Shown here: positions 29,310-37,283 of the stretch, piece by piece
Position numbering within the stretch: position 1 is the stretch's first letter
How the letters are laid out: each line of letters opens with the position of its first letter
Assembly: GCF_014645895.1 (NCBI RefSeq)
Contig: NZ_BMMP01000002.1
Coordinates: forward strand, 496,001-560,000
From: Streptomyces daqingensis
GTDB taxonomy: Bacteria > Actinomycetota > Actinomycetes > Streptomycetales > Streptomycetaceae
Reading direction: 5' to 3'
DNA: 64,000 nt
Notes under the pieces: model-generated
What the model was told of the DNA's origin: nothing
Seen by the model: the letters and a program-made list of their open reading frames with translations, nothing else
The model's database searches: none
Program-made: the position numbers and the translations under genes

Positions 29310-30047
29310 ATGCGATTCACCTCCGAACAGCGCCTCGACGGCGTTGTCCTCGAACGCGAATTCACCCTCGGTGAGGTCCCCGGCATCCTCTGGACGCCCG
29401 AGGACGAATCCGCGTCCGAACCTGCCCCGCTGATCCTCCTCGGCCACCCCGGCGGACTGCACGGGATGTACCCCCGGCTGGCGGCACGGGCCCGGCACTC
29501 CGTGGCGGAGGGCTTCGCCGCGGCCACGATCGAGCTCCCCGGGAGCGGCACCCGGCCGCGTTTGCCCGCCGTCGAGGAGGCCCGGGCCGACCTGCGCCGG
29601 GCCCTGAAGGCCGGGGAGCCCGTCGACGACGGGATCGTCGAACGCCTCGTCCTCCCGCTGGTCGACAAGGCGGTCCCGGAGTGGCGGACCGTCCTGGACG
29701 CCCTCCTCACGCTGCCCGGTATCGGCGGCCCGGTGGGGTACTCGGGAGGGGTGACGGCCATCGGCATCCGGATGGCGGTGGCCGAACCGCGTATCGCCGC
29801 CGCCCTGCTGTTCGCCGGGAGTTACGTGCCCCGCGCCACGTTCGAGGAGGCCCGCCGGGTCGCCGTTCCGCTTTTGGTCCTGCTGCAGTGGGACGACGAA
29901 GGGAACGACCGGCAGCTCGCCCTGGACCTGTTCGAGGCCTTCGGCTCCGCGGAGAAGACGCTGCACGCCAACATGGGCGGGCACACCGGCGTCCCGCAGT
30001 TCGAAGGGGACGACGCCGGCCGGTTCTTCGTCCGCCATCTGAAGTGA
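29310..30047 (+). CDS. alpha/beta hydrolase (dienelactone-hydrolase-like)
   Basis: A 245-residue alpha/beta hydrolase from ATG 29310. The order is strand-rich start (LDGVVLEREFTLGEVPGILWTPED), oxyanion segment LLGHPGGLHGMYPR, the nucleophile elbow GYSGG (about residue 145), acidic residue in LLQWDDEGND, and catalytic His in MGGHTGVP. A helical insertion is visible at about 85-115. The substrate is unknown. GAAAGG precedes the start. A MerR-type promoter lies just after its stop, so the downstream gene is independently transcribed. Confidence 0.75.
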   Translation: MRFTSEQRLDGVVLEREFTLGEVPGILWTPEDESASEPAPLILLGHPGGLHGMYPRLAARARHSVAEGFAAATIELPGSGTRPRLPAVEEARADLRRALKAGEPVDDGIVERLVLPLVDKAVPEWRTVLDALLTLPGIGGPVGYSGGVTAIGIRMAVAEPRIAAALLFAGSYVPRATFEEARRVAVPLLVLLQWDDEGNDRQLALDLFEAFGSAEKTLHANMGGHTGVPQFEGDDAGRFFVRHLK

Positions 30048-30075
30048 GCCTCAACTGCCGGACCTGCGGGTGGAG

Positions 30076-30106
30076 TTGACTTCAACTTAAGTTGAAGAAC
30101 TAGCTT
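30076..30106 (+). promoter_or_regulatory. MerR-type promoter with 18-bp palindromic operator
   Basis: A -35 hexamer TTGACT (30076-30081) and a -10 hexamer TAGCTT (30101-30106) are separated by 19 bp, the overlong spacing typical of MerR-family promoters. Between them lies the perfect 18-bp palindrome CTTCAACTTAAGTTGAAG (30080-30097). The start codon follows 7 nt after the -10 element, implying a leaderless transcript. No merR gene is present nearby. Confidence 0.8.
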
Positions 30107-30113
30107 CACCCAT

Positions 30114-30590
30114 ATGGACACCACGAACTCCGCGCTCCCCGCCAAGAACTCCGGCGAACCCCACGACGGCCGCGACGGCCGCGAACCTCGCGACGGCCAC
30201 GGCGCCGACGAGCAGGCGATCCGCGAACTCGTCGCGCGGTCCCAGGAGGCGCAAACCGACCCGGTCGGGCTGCCCGCGCTGCACACCGCGGACTCGGTGA
30301 TCGTCAACTTGGCGGGGAGGCGGGTGTTCGGGCGTCAGGCCTTCGCTTCGGCCATGGCCGAGGCGCTCTCCTCCCCGCTCAAGAACGTCAGGACCTCGCT
30401 GGAGGTCGACGACATCCGGTTCGCCGCTTCGGACGTCGCCGTCGTCAGCCTCACCAAGACCGTCCACGACGAACGTCCCGGAGCGGAGAGCCCGTCCGGG
30501 CTGCCCTCTGCCGGTGCCATGACCTACGTCCTGGCCAGGGAGGACGACGGCTGGCGCATCGCCTTGGCCCAGACGACACCTGTCCTCTGA
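30114..30590 (+). CDS. SgcJ/EcaC-type NTF2-like protein, MerR-controlled
   Basis: A 158-residue protein. After a polar, His/Asp-rich N-terminus (about 30 residues) comes an NTF2-like domain: DEQAIRELVARSQEAQTDPVGLPALHTADSVIVNLAGRRVFGRQAFASAM, then VRTSLEVDDIRFAASDVAVVSLTKTV and YVLAREDDGWRIALAQTTPVL. This is the SgcJ/EcaC oxidoreductase-type fold; the reaction is unknown. ATG 30114 has no ribosome site and lies at the expected transcription start of a MerR-type promoter. Induction by an environmental signal (drug, metal or redox) is plausible. Confidence 0.75.
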   Translation: MDTTNSALPAKNSGEPHDGRDGREPRDGHGADEQAIRELVARSQEAQTDPVGLPALHTADSVIVNLAGRRVFGRQAFASAMAEALSSPLKNVRTSLEVDDIRFAASDVAVVSLTKTVHDERPGAESPSGLPSAGAMTYVLAREDDGWRIALAQTTPVL

Positions 30591-30693
30591 GCGGCGCCCG
30601 TTCGGCCCCGGAGCACGATCCGCTCCATGTGCGGAACGGCCGTGCCCGGCAGCCGCTGACTCAGGAGTCGCGCTCCGGCCTCGAACTCCGGCC

Positions 30694-31029
30694 TCAGCCC
30701 TCCGGGTAGAAGACGAACAGCGTGCAGCCGGTCTCCGTCGCGGGAACGTGCCACGAACCGGCCGGAGCGTGCAGGAACGTCCCGGCCGGGTAGTCGCGCG
30801 CGCCGTCGTTGAACGTGCCCTCGAGGACGTAGACCTCTTCCGGACCGGGCTCGTGGACGTCGCGGTGCGGCCAGGACGTGCCCGGGTCCATCTCCAGCAC
30901 CTGGGCGTGAGCGCCGCCCGGCCCCGTCCACAGCGGACGCCGCCTGATTCCGGGGAAGAGTTCGCGTACCGGGGCCTCCTCGGCGGAGGCGGAGGTATAG
31001 CCCTCCTGGGCAAGGATTTCAGGATTCAT
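30694..31029 (-). CDS. cupin-domain protein
   Basis: A 111-residue single-cupin protein. Cupin motif 1 is represented by SWPHRDVHEPGPEEVYVLEG (two His and a Glu as metal ligands) and motif 2 by PAGTFLHAPAGSWHVP (His). The layout recalls the ChrR C-terminal cupin, which binds zinc, or small dioxygenase-like cupins. ATG 31029 is used. It is convergent with the MerR-controlled gene. Function is not predictable. Confidence 0.75.
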   Translation of the reverse strand: MNPEILAQEGYTSASAEEAPVRELFPGIRRRPLWTGPGGAHAQVLEMDPGTSWPHRDVHEPGPEEVYVLEGTFNDGARDYPAGTFLHAPAGSWHVPATETGCTLFVFYPEG

Positions 31030-31255
31030 ACGTCAAGGGTCCGACTCGTGGCAGGGCCGTGCCAGGGTCAACACGGACACCGAGGGGCGCTTTTCTGATA
31101 CACATCGCGCGCCGGCGTGCCCGCCCGCCTCCGGGCGACTGGCGGGAATGCCGACGGCCGGCCAGGGCGTTCGGCCCACAGCCACTCCCCCGCCTCTCCG
31201 GCCGCGGGAGCCGGCTGCCGCCCGTGCTCGCTCCCGCCTTCAGGAGAGACTGCCG

Positions 31256-31948
31256 ATGACGGAGTTCGAGATCGACGCCGTCGTCTTCGACGTGCTAGGC
31301 ACGCTCGTCGACGAACCCGCCGGCATCCGGGCCGGCATCCGTGAACTCGACCCTTCTCTCGACGAGTCCGGTGTCGAGCGGCTGCTGTCGCTCTGGCAGA
31401 GCCACGTCGCCCGCGAGCAGCAGCGCGTCCTCGACGGGAACCGCCCATACGTCACGAGCGATGCCCTGGACCGCGAGGCCGCCGGGCTCGTGGCGGAGGC
31501 CGCCGGAGTCGACGACCGGGCCGCGGTGGCGGCACTGGCCCTGGCCGGCGGCCGGCGACTGCCGCCGTGGCCGGACTCCCTGAGCGGACTCGCCCGGCTC
31601 GCCGGGCGGTTCCCGCTGATCGGCCTGTCCAACGCGAGCCGGACGGCGCTGCTGGGGCTCAACGCCCACGCCGGGCTCCGCTGGCACCAAGCGCTCTCCG
31701 CCGAGGACGCCCGAAGCTACAAGCCCGATCCGGAGGTCTACCGGCTGGCGGTCACCGTCTCCGGCGTTCCGCCGGAGCGTCTGCTGATGGTCGCCACCCA
31801 CGCCTGGGACCTGCGTGCGGCTCAGGACGCCGGTCTGCGCACTGCCTACGTGGCCCGCCCGGTGACCGATGCGCCCACCGCCTCCGACCGGTTCGACCTG
31901 TACGCCACCGACCTGGCCCGACTGGCCGCCCGGCTCGGCCTGAGCTGA
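31256..31948 (+). CDS. haloacid-dehalogenase type II-like hydrolase
   Basis: A 230-residue HAD-superfamily protein. ATG 31256 follows CAGGAGAG. Motif I is VVFDVLGTLVDE, the nucleophile Asp at about residue 11; motif II SNAS (about 125); motif III Lys in SYKPDPEVY; motif IV in VATHAWDLRAAQDAG, with an Asp. In place of the second Asp of a phosphatase (DxD) it has DVL, as in L-2-haloacid dehalogenases, so the enzyme may attack 2-haloacids or a related substrate. Confidence 0.78.
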   Translation: MTEFEIDAVVFDVLGTLVDEPAGIRAGIRELDPSLDESGVERLLSLWQSHVAREQQRVLDGNRPYVTSDALDREAAGLVAEAAGVDDRAAVAALALAGGRRLPPWPDSLSGLARLAGRFPLIGLSNASRTALLGLNAHAGLRWHQALSAEDARSYKPDPEVYRLAVTVSGVPPERLLMVATHAWDLRAAQDAGLRTAYVARPVTDAPTASDRFDLYATDLARLAARLGLS

Positions 31949-32204
31949 GGCAGCGCCGCACCGCCCGCCACCACTCGCAAACCTGCCGCCGCGCGAACAC
32001 ACGTACGGTGACGGTGATTCCGGCACGAGGGTGGGCCCCTCATTGAGACATGCAGCCGGCTCCCCTCCGTGCGGACGGTTTTGACCAGCGCTCACACCCG
32101 TACGCCGGGGCGCGTACGGGCCTTTCCGGTGGACGCGGAGGTCACTCAGCGTGACCATTTTCCTCTGAGTCGAACGCGGTTCGCGAGCACGGAGGTGGCC
32201 GGAG

Positions 32205-33050
32205 ATGACGGGGAGCGCCAGTACGGCGAGCGGGACACATGCCGAACCGGAGGGCTCCGACGGCCTCAAGGCCTTCGGGGCGGTACTCAAGGCGTTCCGC
32301 GGACGGGCGCGGCTCACGCAGGACGAACTGGCCGCGCGCGTGCGGTACTCGGCGCAGACCATCGCCTCCGTCGAGCAGGGGCGGAGACTGCCGCCGGGGG
32401 ACTTCGTGGAACGCGCGGAGGAACTCCTGGACGCCTTCGGCGCGTTGCGCGCAGCCGCGCGGCATGCCGTACGCCGGCCGGGGCTGGCCTCCTGGTTCCG
32501 CGAGTGGGCACGCCTGGAGGAGGAGGCGGTGAGCCTGTGCACGTACGAATGCCGCGTGATCCCGGGGCTCCTGCAGACGGAGGCGTACGCGCGGGCCGTC
32601 ACGTTGAGCGTCCCTCCGCCGCCTTCCGCGGACGAGGTCCGGCAACGGGTGGAGGCCCGTCTGGAGCGTCAGAGGCTCCTGCGCAGGGAGCGCCCGATCG
32701 CCTTCAGCTTCATCGTCGAGCAGGCACTGATCGAGCGCGGCACAGGTGGAGCCGGTGTGACGGAGGCCCTCATCGGCAACCTCCTGGAGGTGGCGGAGCT
32801 GTGGAACGTCGAACTGCAGATCATGCCGCTCCGGCAGCCCTGGCATGCGGGCTTCGACGGGCCTCTGCGGTTGCTGGAGACCGCGGACCACCAGTGGCTC
32901 GGCTACACGGAAAGCCAGCAGACGGGCCAGCTCATCTCTGGCGCGAAAGACATCAGCGTCCTCTTCCAGCGGTATGCCAGGATGCGCTCACAGGCTCTCT
33001 CCCCCGAGGACTCCGTGAGCCTGCTGAGGCGAATGGGAGGGACGCTATGA
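32205..33050 (+). CDS. XRE-family regulator with Scr1-type (DUF5753) domain
   Basis: A 281-residue protein. The N-terminal XRE helix-turn-helix spans about residues 22-75 (FRGRARLTQDELAARVRYSAQTIASVEQGRRLP), followed by a DUF5753 domain (about 95-275: CTYECRVIPGLLQTEAYARAV, FIVEQALIERGTGG, LQIMPLRQPWHAGFDGPLRLLE). ATG 32205 follows GGAGGTGG. Its stop overlaps the start of a DUF397 gene (ATGA), the paired arrangement of WhiJ/Scr1-like systems abundant in streptomycetes and linked to developmental control. A GGTCAC-N5-GTGACC repeat (32140-32156) lies in its upstream region. Confidence 0.88.
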   Translation: MTGSASTASGTHAEPEGSDGLKAFGAVLKAFRGRARLTQDELAARVRYSAQTIASVEQGRRLPPGDFVERAEELLDAFGALRAAARHAVRRPGLASWFREWARLEEEAVSLCTYECRVIPGLLQTEAYARAVTLSVPPPPSADEVRQRVEARLERQRLLRRERPIAFSFIVEQALIERGTGGAGVTEALIGNLLEVAELWNVELQIMPLRQPWHAGFDGPLRLLETADHQWLGYTESQQTGQLISGAKDISVLFQRYARMRSQALSPEDSVSLLRRMGGTL

Positions 33051-33238
33051 GCACCGGCGAACCCGTCTGGTCCAAGAGCAGCTACAGCGGCTCACAGGGC
33101 GACGACTGCGTGGAGGTCGCCACGCTGCCGGAGTCGGTACACGTCCGCGACTCGAAAACCGAACGCGGACCCGAGCTCAGGATTTCCCGCGAAGCCTGGA
33201 GCGTTTTCCTGCCCTACGCCGGCGCCGCGCCGGTGTGA
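33047..33238 (+). CDS. DUF397-domain protein
   Basis: A 63-residue protein with the DUF397 hallmarks: VWSKSSYSGSQGDDCVEVA at the start, VHVRDSKTERGPELRISREAW in the second half. These small proteins are partners, probably antagonists, of the XRE/DUF5753 regulator encoded immediately upstream with a 4-nt overlap. Some have been proposed to be toxin-antitoxin-like. It is cytosolic. Confidence 0.9.
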   Translation: MSTGEPVWSKSSYSGSQGDDCVEVATLPESVHVRDSKTERGPELRISREAWSVFLPYAGAAPV

Positions 33239-33255
33239 CCGGTCGCGGGCCGGGG

Positions 33256-33631
33256 TCACCGCCCCCGGTTCTCCGCGGGGGCAGTGGGCTCCGAAACGTC
33301 CTGCTGAACTGCTCGCTGCCAGGTGCTCACCGTGATGGAACCTTCACACATCGGAAAGTTCCGGTGGTCCTGGGGCACCTTCAGGCTCCAGTCGCCCGCG
33401 GGAATAACCCTGGTTCGGCCCGAAGTCCATGCGCGAGTTCTTCGACGAACAGACCGCCTTACCGGTACCGCTGCCGCCGCCACCGGTTTCAGTTCTGCCT
33501 CGGGGATCGCGGAACACGCACCGGCGGAGGACTACGTGCTCGGGCAACAGACAAGATCGGCCAGAGGCAACCGTTTCAGCGTTCGGGTTCTTGGTTCGCG
33601 GTTCCGCGCCGGAAGTCCGGGGCCGACGCAA
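33256..33631 (-). pseudogene. possible frameshifted remnant of a small protein
   Basis: On the minus strand one frame reads KAVCSSKNSRMDFGPNQ and the next frame continues RVIPAGDWSLKVPQDHRNF then PMCEGSITVSTW. Both stretches show strong G/C third-position bias, and they would join smoothly at about 33417-33420. This looks like one Cys-containing polypeptide broken by a frameshift. No start codon with a ribosome site is apparent and the family is not recognised. The remainder of the gap between 33238 and 33703 holds only the terminator hairpin. Confidence 0.3.
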
Positions 33632-33634
33632 ATG

Positions 33635-33684
33635 CGTCCGCGAGTTCGCTGCCCGCCTCCGGACGGGCAGCGAACTCGCGGACG
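33635..33684. terminator. perfect 21-bp hairpin, bidirectional terminator
   Basis: Arms 33635-33655 and 33664-33684 are perfectly complementary over 21 bp with an 8-nt loop. It sits 20 bp after the stop (33704) of the leftward-read glycolipid-binding protein gene and downstream of the rightward XRE/DUF397 unit, so it can terminate from both sides. Confidence 0.8.
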
Positions 33685-33703
33685 GACGGGGCGTCTCCGC
33701 GCT

Positions 33704-34285
33704 TCAGCCTGCGCGGACGGCGATCCCCGGGTAGTCCAGGACGAGGCCTGAGGTGTCGAAGGCGAGGCGGCAGTCGACGTCGAAGACGGGCGCCGCGTAG
33801 TCGTAGCGCTGACGGCCCGTCTCGTCACCGGCCCGCGCGTACGTCTGGTCAAGTCGCTCCACGGACAGGTCCGTTGCCCGTACGTAGGCCGCCGGGGCGT
33901 CCGCTTTCGCACCGACCGCCAGTCGAAGCCGGTGCACGGGAAGGGCGTTGGTCATCGCGGAGGCCTCCAGGTCGACGTCCCGGCACCCGTCCAGGTGCGG
34001 CGCCGCCTGACCGTCGACCCGCCAGCGGCCGGCGCTGTCGACGGCGAGCGACGTCTTGCGGTGACCGAGCGACGACCGGCTGGAGACGCGGGCGAGGCGG
34101 GTGTGCCACCCGTGGTCGACTTCGAGCATGTAACCGACGATCCACGTCTGGCCCTCCTCCAAGGCGGTCGTGCAGCCGTGGATGCGCAAGCCGTCGCTGA
34201 GGGTCTCGAAGTAGACGACCTCGAAGCCGGTGCGGGCGTCGAGGTGTTGCCAGGCGGCTGTCGGTGGCAGATCGCGGAAGTACAA
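33704..34285 (-). CDS. putative glycolipid-binding-domain protein
   Basis: A 193-residue protein matching the putative glycolipid-binding family (Pfam Glycolipid_bind, related to mycobacterial proteins): DLPPTAAWQHLDARTGFEVVYFE at the start, GHRKTSLAVDSAGRWRVDG, LDGCRDVDLEASAMTNALPVHRL, and C-terminal VDCRLAFDTSGLVLDYPGIAVR. The start chosen is TTG 34285, because GGGAGGG lies 7 nt before it and the conserved domain opens there; no ATG/GTG is better placed in this frame. No signal peptide. Lipid-related function comes only from the family name. Confidence 0.78.
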   Translation of the reverse strand: MYFRDLPPTAAWQHLDARTGFEVVYFETLSDGLRIHGCTTALEEGQTWIVGYMLEVDHGWHTRLARVSSRSSLGHRKTSLAVDSAGRWRVDGQAAPHLDGCRDVDLEASAMTNALPVHRLRLAVGAKADAPAAYVRATDLSVERLDQTYARAGDETGRQRYDYAAPVFDVDCRLAFDTSGLVLDYPGIAVRAG

Positions 34286-35359
34286 GTGCTCACCCTCCCA
34301 AGTCGTAGAGCCACCATCCTGACTCCCCGTCCGGTCAACGGCGGCGCGGCTCGCCGGAGCTTTGGGGAAGGCTGGGAGGGGCCCGGCAGGGGGTTCCGGC
34401 CCGCCGGACGCCGACTCCCGTGCGCCGCAATCGAGTTGGCGGCTCCGCCCCGCCCGCGGGACGACGTACATCTGAAACGGCCGCATGACGGCGGAAGTCG
34501 GTCAACTGTTCGCCATGCACGGCTCCGAGGGCCAGCCGAAGCCGGAGGCGGCCCGCCGGACGACGGCGCGTGCCGTGCCCGGCGGCCTCGCGCGTCACCC
34601 GATGGGACCGCTCCGCCCCGGCCAGAGCGGCACGGCGGCGGCCGCAGGTGGCAGCGGGTCGCGGGCCCCGGCGGGGTGGAGGGAAGCGCACCCGGCTCCC
34701 GGGTCCAGGCGATGTTCCGCCCCGACGGCCGCCCGTAGTTTCGGCGCCATGACGACACACGAGCACACGACCGCAGGTCAAGGGAGGGCACGCCGCAGCG
34801 TGCTGCACGGGGTGCGCCGGCGGAAGCGATGACGGCGGGCGCTTTCCGAGAAGAAATTCCGAGAGCGCGGGAGGATTATTTATCCCTCAATCTCCTGGAC
34901 GGCGGGACGGTCTCATTTTCAACGAAACGGAGCCGTCGGCAGATGCGCTTGAAGAAGGCCCGGAAATGACACTGCCGGGGCTTGATCTTGCCTGTAAGGA
35001 GGGTCACAGAATCATGGCCCTCCGTCGCAGAAGGCCAGCACGCAGAGGAACCGGAACCGGAAGCTTATCCCCCCGGTCCGAATGTCCCGGCATAAGCCAC
35101 CCATTACAAGTCACCGCCGCGAAACGTGGTTTCTCCTGTCCTGGATCGTGTGTGAAGATCTTTTCGTGAACCCGCTCGACCGGGTTCGGTTCACGGCACC
35201 GCGGGGCGCCGTGAACCGGGCGGAGAGAACTCACCGCCCACTTCCGCGAGCACGGCACGGGGAAGAACGGGGACGGCGCCATTCGTCACAGCGACGGCCG
35301 TATCCCGAACGGATGCCGGCGCGGAGAAGAGTCAATTCGGAGATATTCAGGGGGATCTG
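34286..35359. other. 1.07-kb gap upstream of the peptide operon, with two hairpins
   Basis: No convincing gene. The first half is very GC-rich. From about 34840 to 35170 the sequence is clearly AT-richer than its surroundings. Two successive hairpins follow: GAACCCG-N6-CGGGTTC (35168-35187) and GGTTCACGGC-N10-GCCGTGAACC (35188-35217). These lie 140-190 bp upstream of the peptide gene and could be an attenuator, a terminator or part of a long leader. A 51-codon frame from ATG 35014 has a strong AAGGAGGG site but atypical codons including two TTA; it is not called. Confidence 0.5.
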
Positions 35360-35713
35360 ATGAAGAAGAGAGCAATGGCCGCCGTCGTCGGCGCAGCGCT
35401 GGGAGTCGCGGCTCTCCTGGTGGCCACCCAGGGGTCCGCGCAGGCTGCGGCACCCGCGGAGACGAAGGCCGCTACCGCGGCGTCGGCCGGCGCACCGGCA
35501 CCCGGTGAGCAGTCGCCGAAGGTCGTCGGAAGCGTGGCGGCGAAGGCGGCCAAAGCCGCGGGCAAGGCGGCCGGGAAGGCAGCCGTTCACGCTCGGGCGG
35601 CGGCCGGATCCGGGTCGAGCAACAATTCCCTGATCGGCAGCCTTTTCGGCGTCAAGCCTTCGCACGTGTCCGGACCGCAGGGCACGTCGGCGGAAGCAGT
35701 ATTCGACCGGTGA
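35360..35713 (+). CDS. secreted Ala/Lys-rich peptide precursor (candidate toxin/antimicrobial)
   Basis: A 117-residue precursor from ATG 35360, with GGGGGA 8 nt upstream. Residues 1-29 form a Sec signal peptide (MKKR, hydrophobic core, AQA). A Pro/Ala/Glu spacer follows to about 53. Residues 57-82 form a predicted amphipathic helix with Lys at 62, 65, 69 and 73 and Arg at 79 on one face, like cationic helical antimicrobial peptides. The tail (about 87-117) contains a short hydrophobic SLIGSLFGV. No cysteine. Its stop overlaps the GTG of the DUF5819 gene. The setting (DUF5819 plus HTTM) parallels sdpC in the B. subtilis sdpABC toxin operon; the role is inferred, not shown. Confidence 0.6.
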   Translation: MKKRAMAAVVGAALGVAALLVATQGSAQAAAPAETKAATAASAGAPAPGEQSPKVVGSVAAKAAKAAGKAAGKAAVHARAAAGSGSSNNSLIGSLFGVKPSHVSGPQGTSAEAVFDR

Positions 35714-36351
35714 CGCGAAGGATCCGGAACATCAGGAGGGTGGCGCTGCTCTGCGGCGTCGCCCTCCTGGGCTCCCATTTCATGCTGGCGGCACTCTCCC
35801 AGGCTCCGCTGAGCCCGGCGAAGCTGCGTTATCACGGCCCGGTCAACGAGTATCTGGCACCCTACTTCACACAGAACTGGCTGCTGTTCGCCCCTGTTCC
35901 GCTCTCGGACGACCAGGGGATCCTGGCTCGCGCCAGGTGCGGAAGCGGCTCTGTCACGCGCTATTACGACGTCACTTCCCAGCACATCGAGAGAGTCCAT
36001 GGGAGCCGCTTCTTCCCGTCGCGGATGTCACGGCTCGTGACCAATTCCCTGCAGCAGATCCACAACACCGACGAGGTGATGGAGCGGTACCGCGTGAAGG
36101 CGCAGAACGACAAGAAGCCGCTCCCCCCTCTCATGCCGCACGAGAAGGCCTCCCGCGACGAGGCCGTCGATTTCCTGTCGCGGTACGCCTCCGACCAGCA
36201 TCCCCCCGCGTGCGGCGGTCGCCGGCCGCACGCGGTGCAGGTACGCATGTACGTGCACGAACTTCCCCCCTGGTCCAGGCGTGATCAGCCCGCGGACAGC
36301 GGGAAGGTCTCCGTCGAGGACTTCCCTTGGCGGGAGGTCGGGAGCCTGTGA
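35710..36351 (+). CDS. DUF5819-family protein (SdpA-like position)
   Basis: A 213-residue protein starting at GTG 35710, overlapping the peptide gene stop (GTGA). One N-terminal transmembrane helix (about residues 9-27) is followed by an extracytoplasmic domain containing YLAPYFTQNWLLFAPVPLSDDQG, the W-x-L/F-F-A-P element that marks DUF5819 and recalls the W-F-F segment of SdpA. A Cys pair (in ARARCGSG and PPACGGRR) may form a disulphide. The GTG of the HTTM gene overlaps its stop. In SDP systems SdpA and SdpB together make the peptide toxic; an equivalent maturation role is inferred. Confidence 0.75.
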   Translation: MTRRIRNIRRVALLCGVALLGSHFMLAALSQAPLSPAKLRYHGPVNEYLAPYFTQNWLLFAPVPLSDDQGILARARCGSGSVTRYYDVTSQHIERVHGSRFFPSRMSRLVTNSLQQIHNTDEVMERYRVKAQNDKKPLPPLMPHEKASRDEAVDFLSRYASDQHPPACGGRRPHAVQVRMYVHELPPWSRRDQPADSGKVSVEDFPWREVGSL

Positions 36352-37269
36352 TCCGTAGCGCGATCGCCTCCCTCGACCGGATCGCCGCCCGCCCGTCCAG
36401 CACCGCTGGAGTGTCGGCGGCCCGCGTCCTCATGGGGTTCGTCGGCTTCATGTACTACGTCAGCCAGTACAAGGACCGCAGCTACCTGTTCGGCCCCGAC
36501 GGGGTGCTTCCGCACCACGTCTTCGTCGAGCAGCTGGCCGACTCGGGCGCTTTCAGCATCTACTCGTGGAGCGGCTCACCGCTGTGGGCCGAAACCGTCT
36601 TCCACCTGGGGGCGCTGGCGGCCTTCTCGGTTCTGGTCGGGTTCGGCGGGCGGCTCGGACTCGCCGTGCACTGGGTGTTCCTCTGGTCGGTCTACCAGCG
36701 GCAGACGGCTTTGATCGACGGTGGCGACAACCTCGCGTACCTCGTCATTCCCATGCTCATGCTGACCCGCTGCTACGACCGCTTCTCGGTATCGACGGGC
36801 GCCGCGGCCGAGCTCTCCTGCCGTCTTCCCGAATGGGCGCGGAGCCTCTCAAGGCCCCTGCACACCCTGGGAGTCGGGGCGATAGCCGCGCAGATGTGCC
36901 TCATCTACGTGGTGAGCGGCCTCTACAAGGTGCAGGGGCCGATGTGGCAGGACGGGACAGCCCTCTTCTACATCCTCAGGGTTCCCGAATTCACGTGGCC
37001 GGGCGTCTCGGAGCATGTCTACGGCAATGAACTGCTCGTCTACCTCGGCACGTATTCGGCCACCCTGTTCCTCGTGTACTTCCCGCTGGGCGTCGATCGC
37101 GCTGCTCATGGGCCTGACCGGCTTCGCCCTCACCATGATCGCCTGCGACATGATCTTCCTCAGCAAAGAGATCGACAGGACCACGGCCTTCGCGCGCCGG
37201 GCCGGAGCTTCGCTCTCCCGTCCGAGAACGCGGTACGCGCCCTTCCCACGGAAGCGGTCCGCGAGCTGA
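36348..37269 (+). pseudogene. HTTM-domain membrane protein (SdpB-like), frameshift near 37090
   Basis: GTG 36348 opens an HTTM (SdpB/vitamin K-carboxylase-like) protein with several helices: MYYVSQYKDRSYLFGPDG, LIDGGDNLAYLVIPMLMLTRCYDRFS, LIYVVSGLYKVQGPMWQDGTALFYILR. After FLVYFPLG (about 37091) this frame turns into Arg/His-rich sequence. The expected ending, ASIALLMGLTGFALTMIACDMIFLSKE, continues in the +1 frame to a stop at 37269. Family members as I recall them carry extra residues between these two segments, so an internal deletion not divisible by three is likelier than a single-base slip. Without a shift the frame reads on into the next gene. Confidence 0.7.
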
Positions 37270-37283
37270 AACGAGACGCCTGC

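Noticed and set aside
29211-29433. A short frame from GTG 29211 after a GAGGAGGTGG run
   Set aside because: Overlaps the next hydrolase out of frame and has Ser/Arg/Pro-rich composition; the ribosome-site-like run is probably chance in GC-rich sequence.
34749-34832. A 27-residue basic frame (MTTHEHTTAG...)
   Set aside because: No ribosome site, no recognisable family, very short.
35014-35169. A 51-codon frame with a strong AAGGAGGG ribosome site in the AT-richer region before the peptide operon
   Set aside because: Two TTA codons, several other rare codons and no third-position bias. The spacing of 10 nt is also long. It could be a bldA-dependent small gene, but the evidence is insufficient.
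37095-37283. Translating the HTTM frame straight through as a single long protein
   Set aside because: The intervening 60 residues are Arg/His/Asp-rich and the proper hydrophobic continuation lies in the other frame, so a frameshift explains the data better than an unusual soluble domain.
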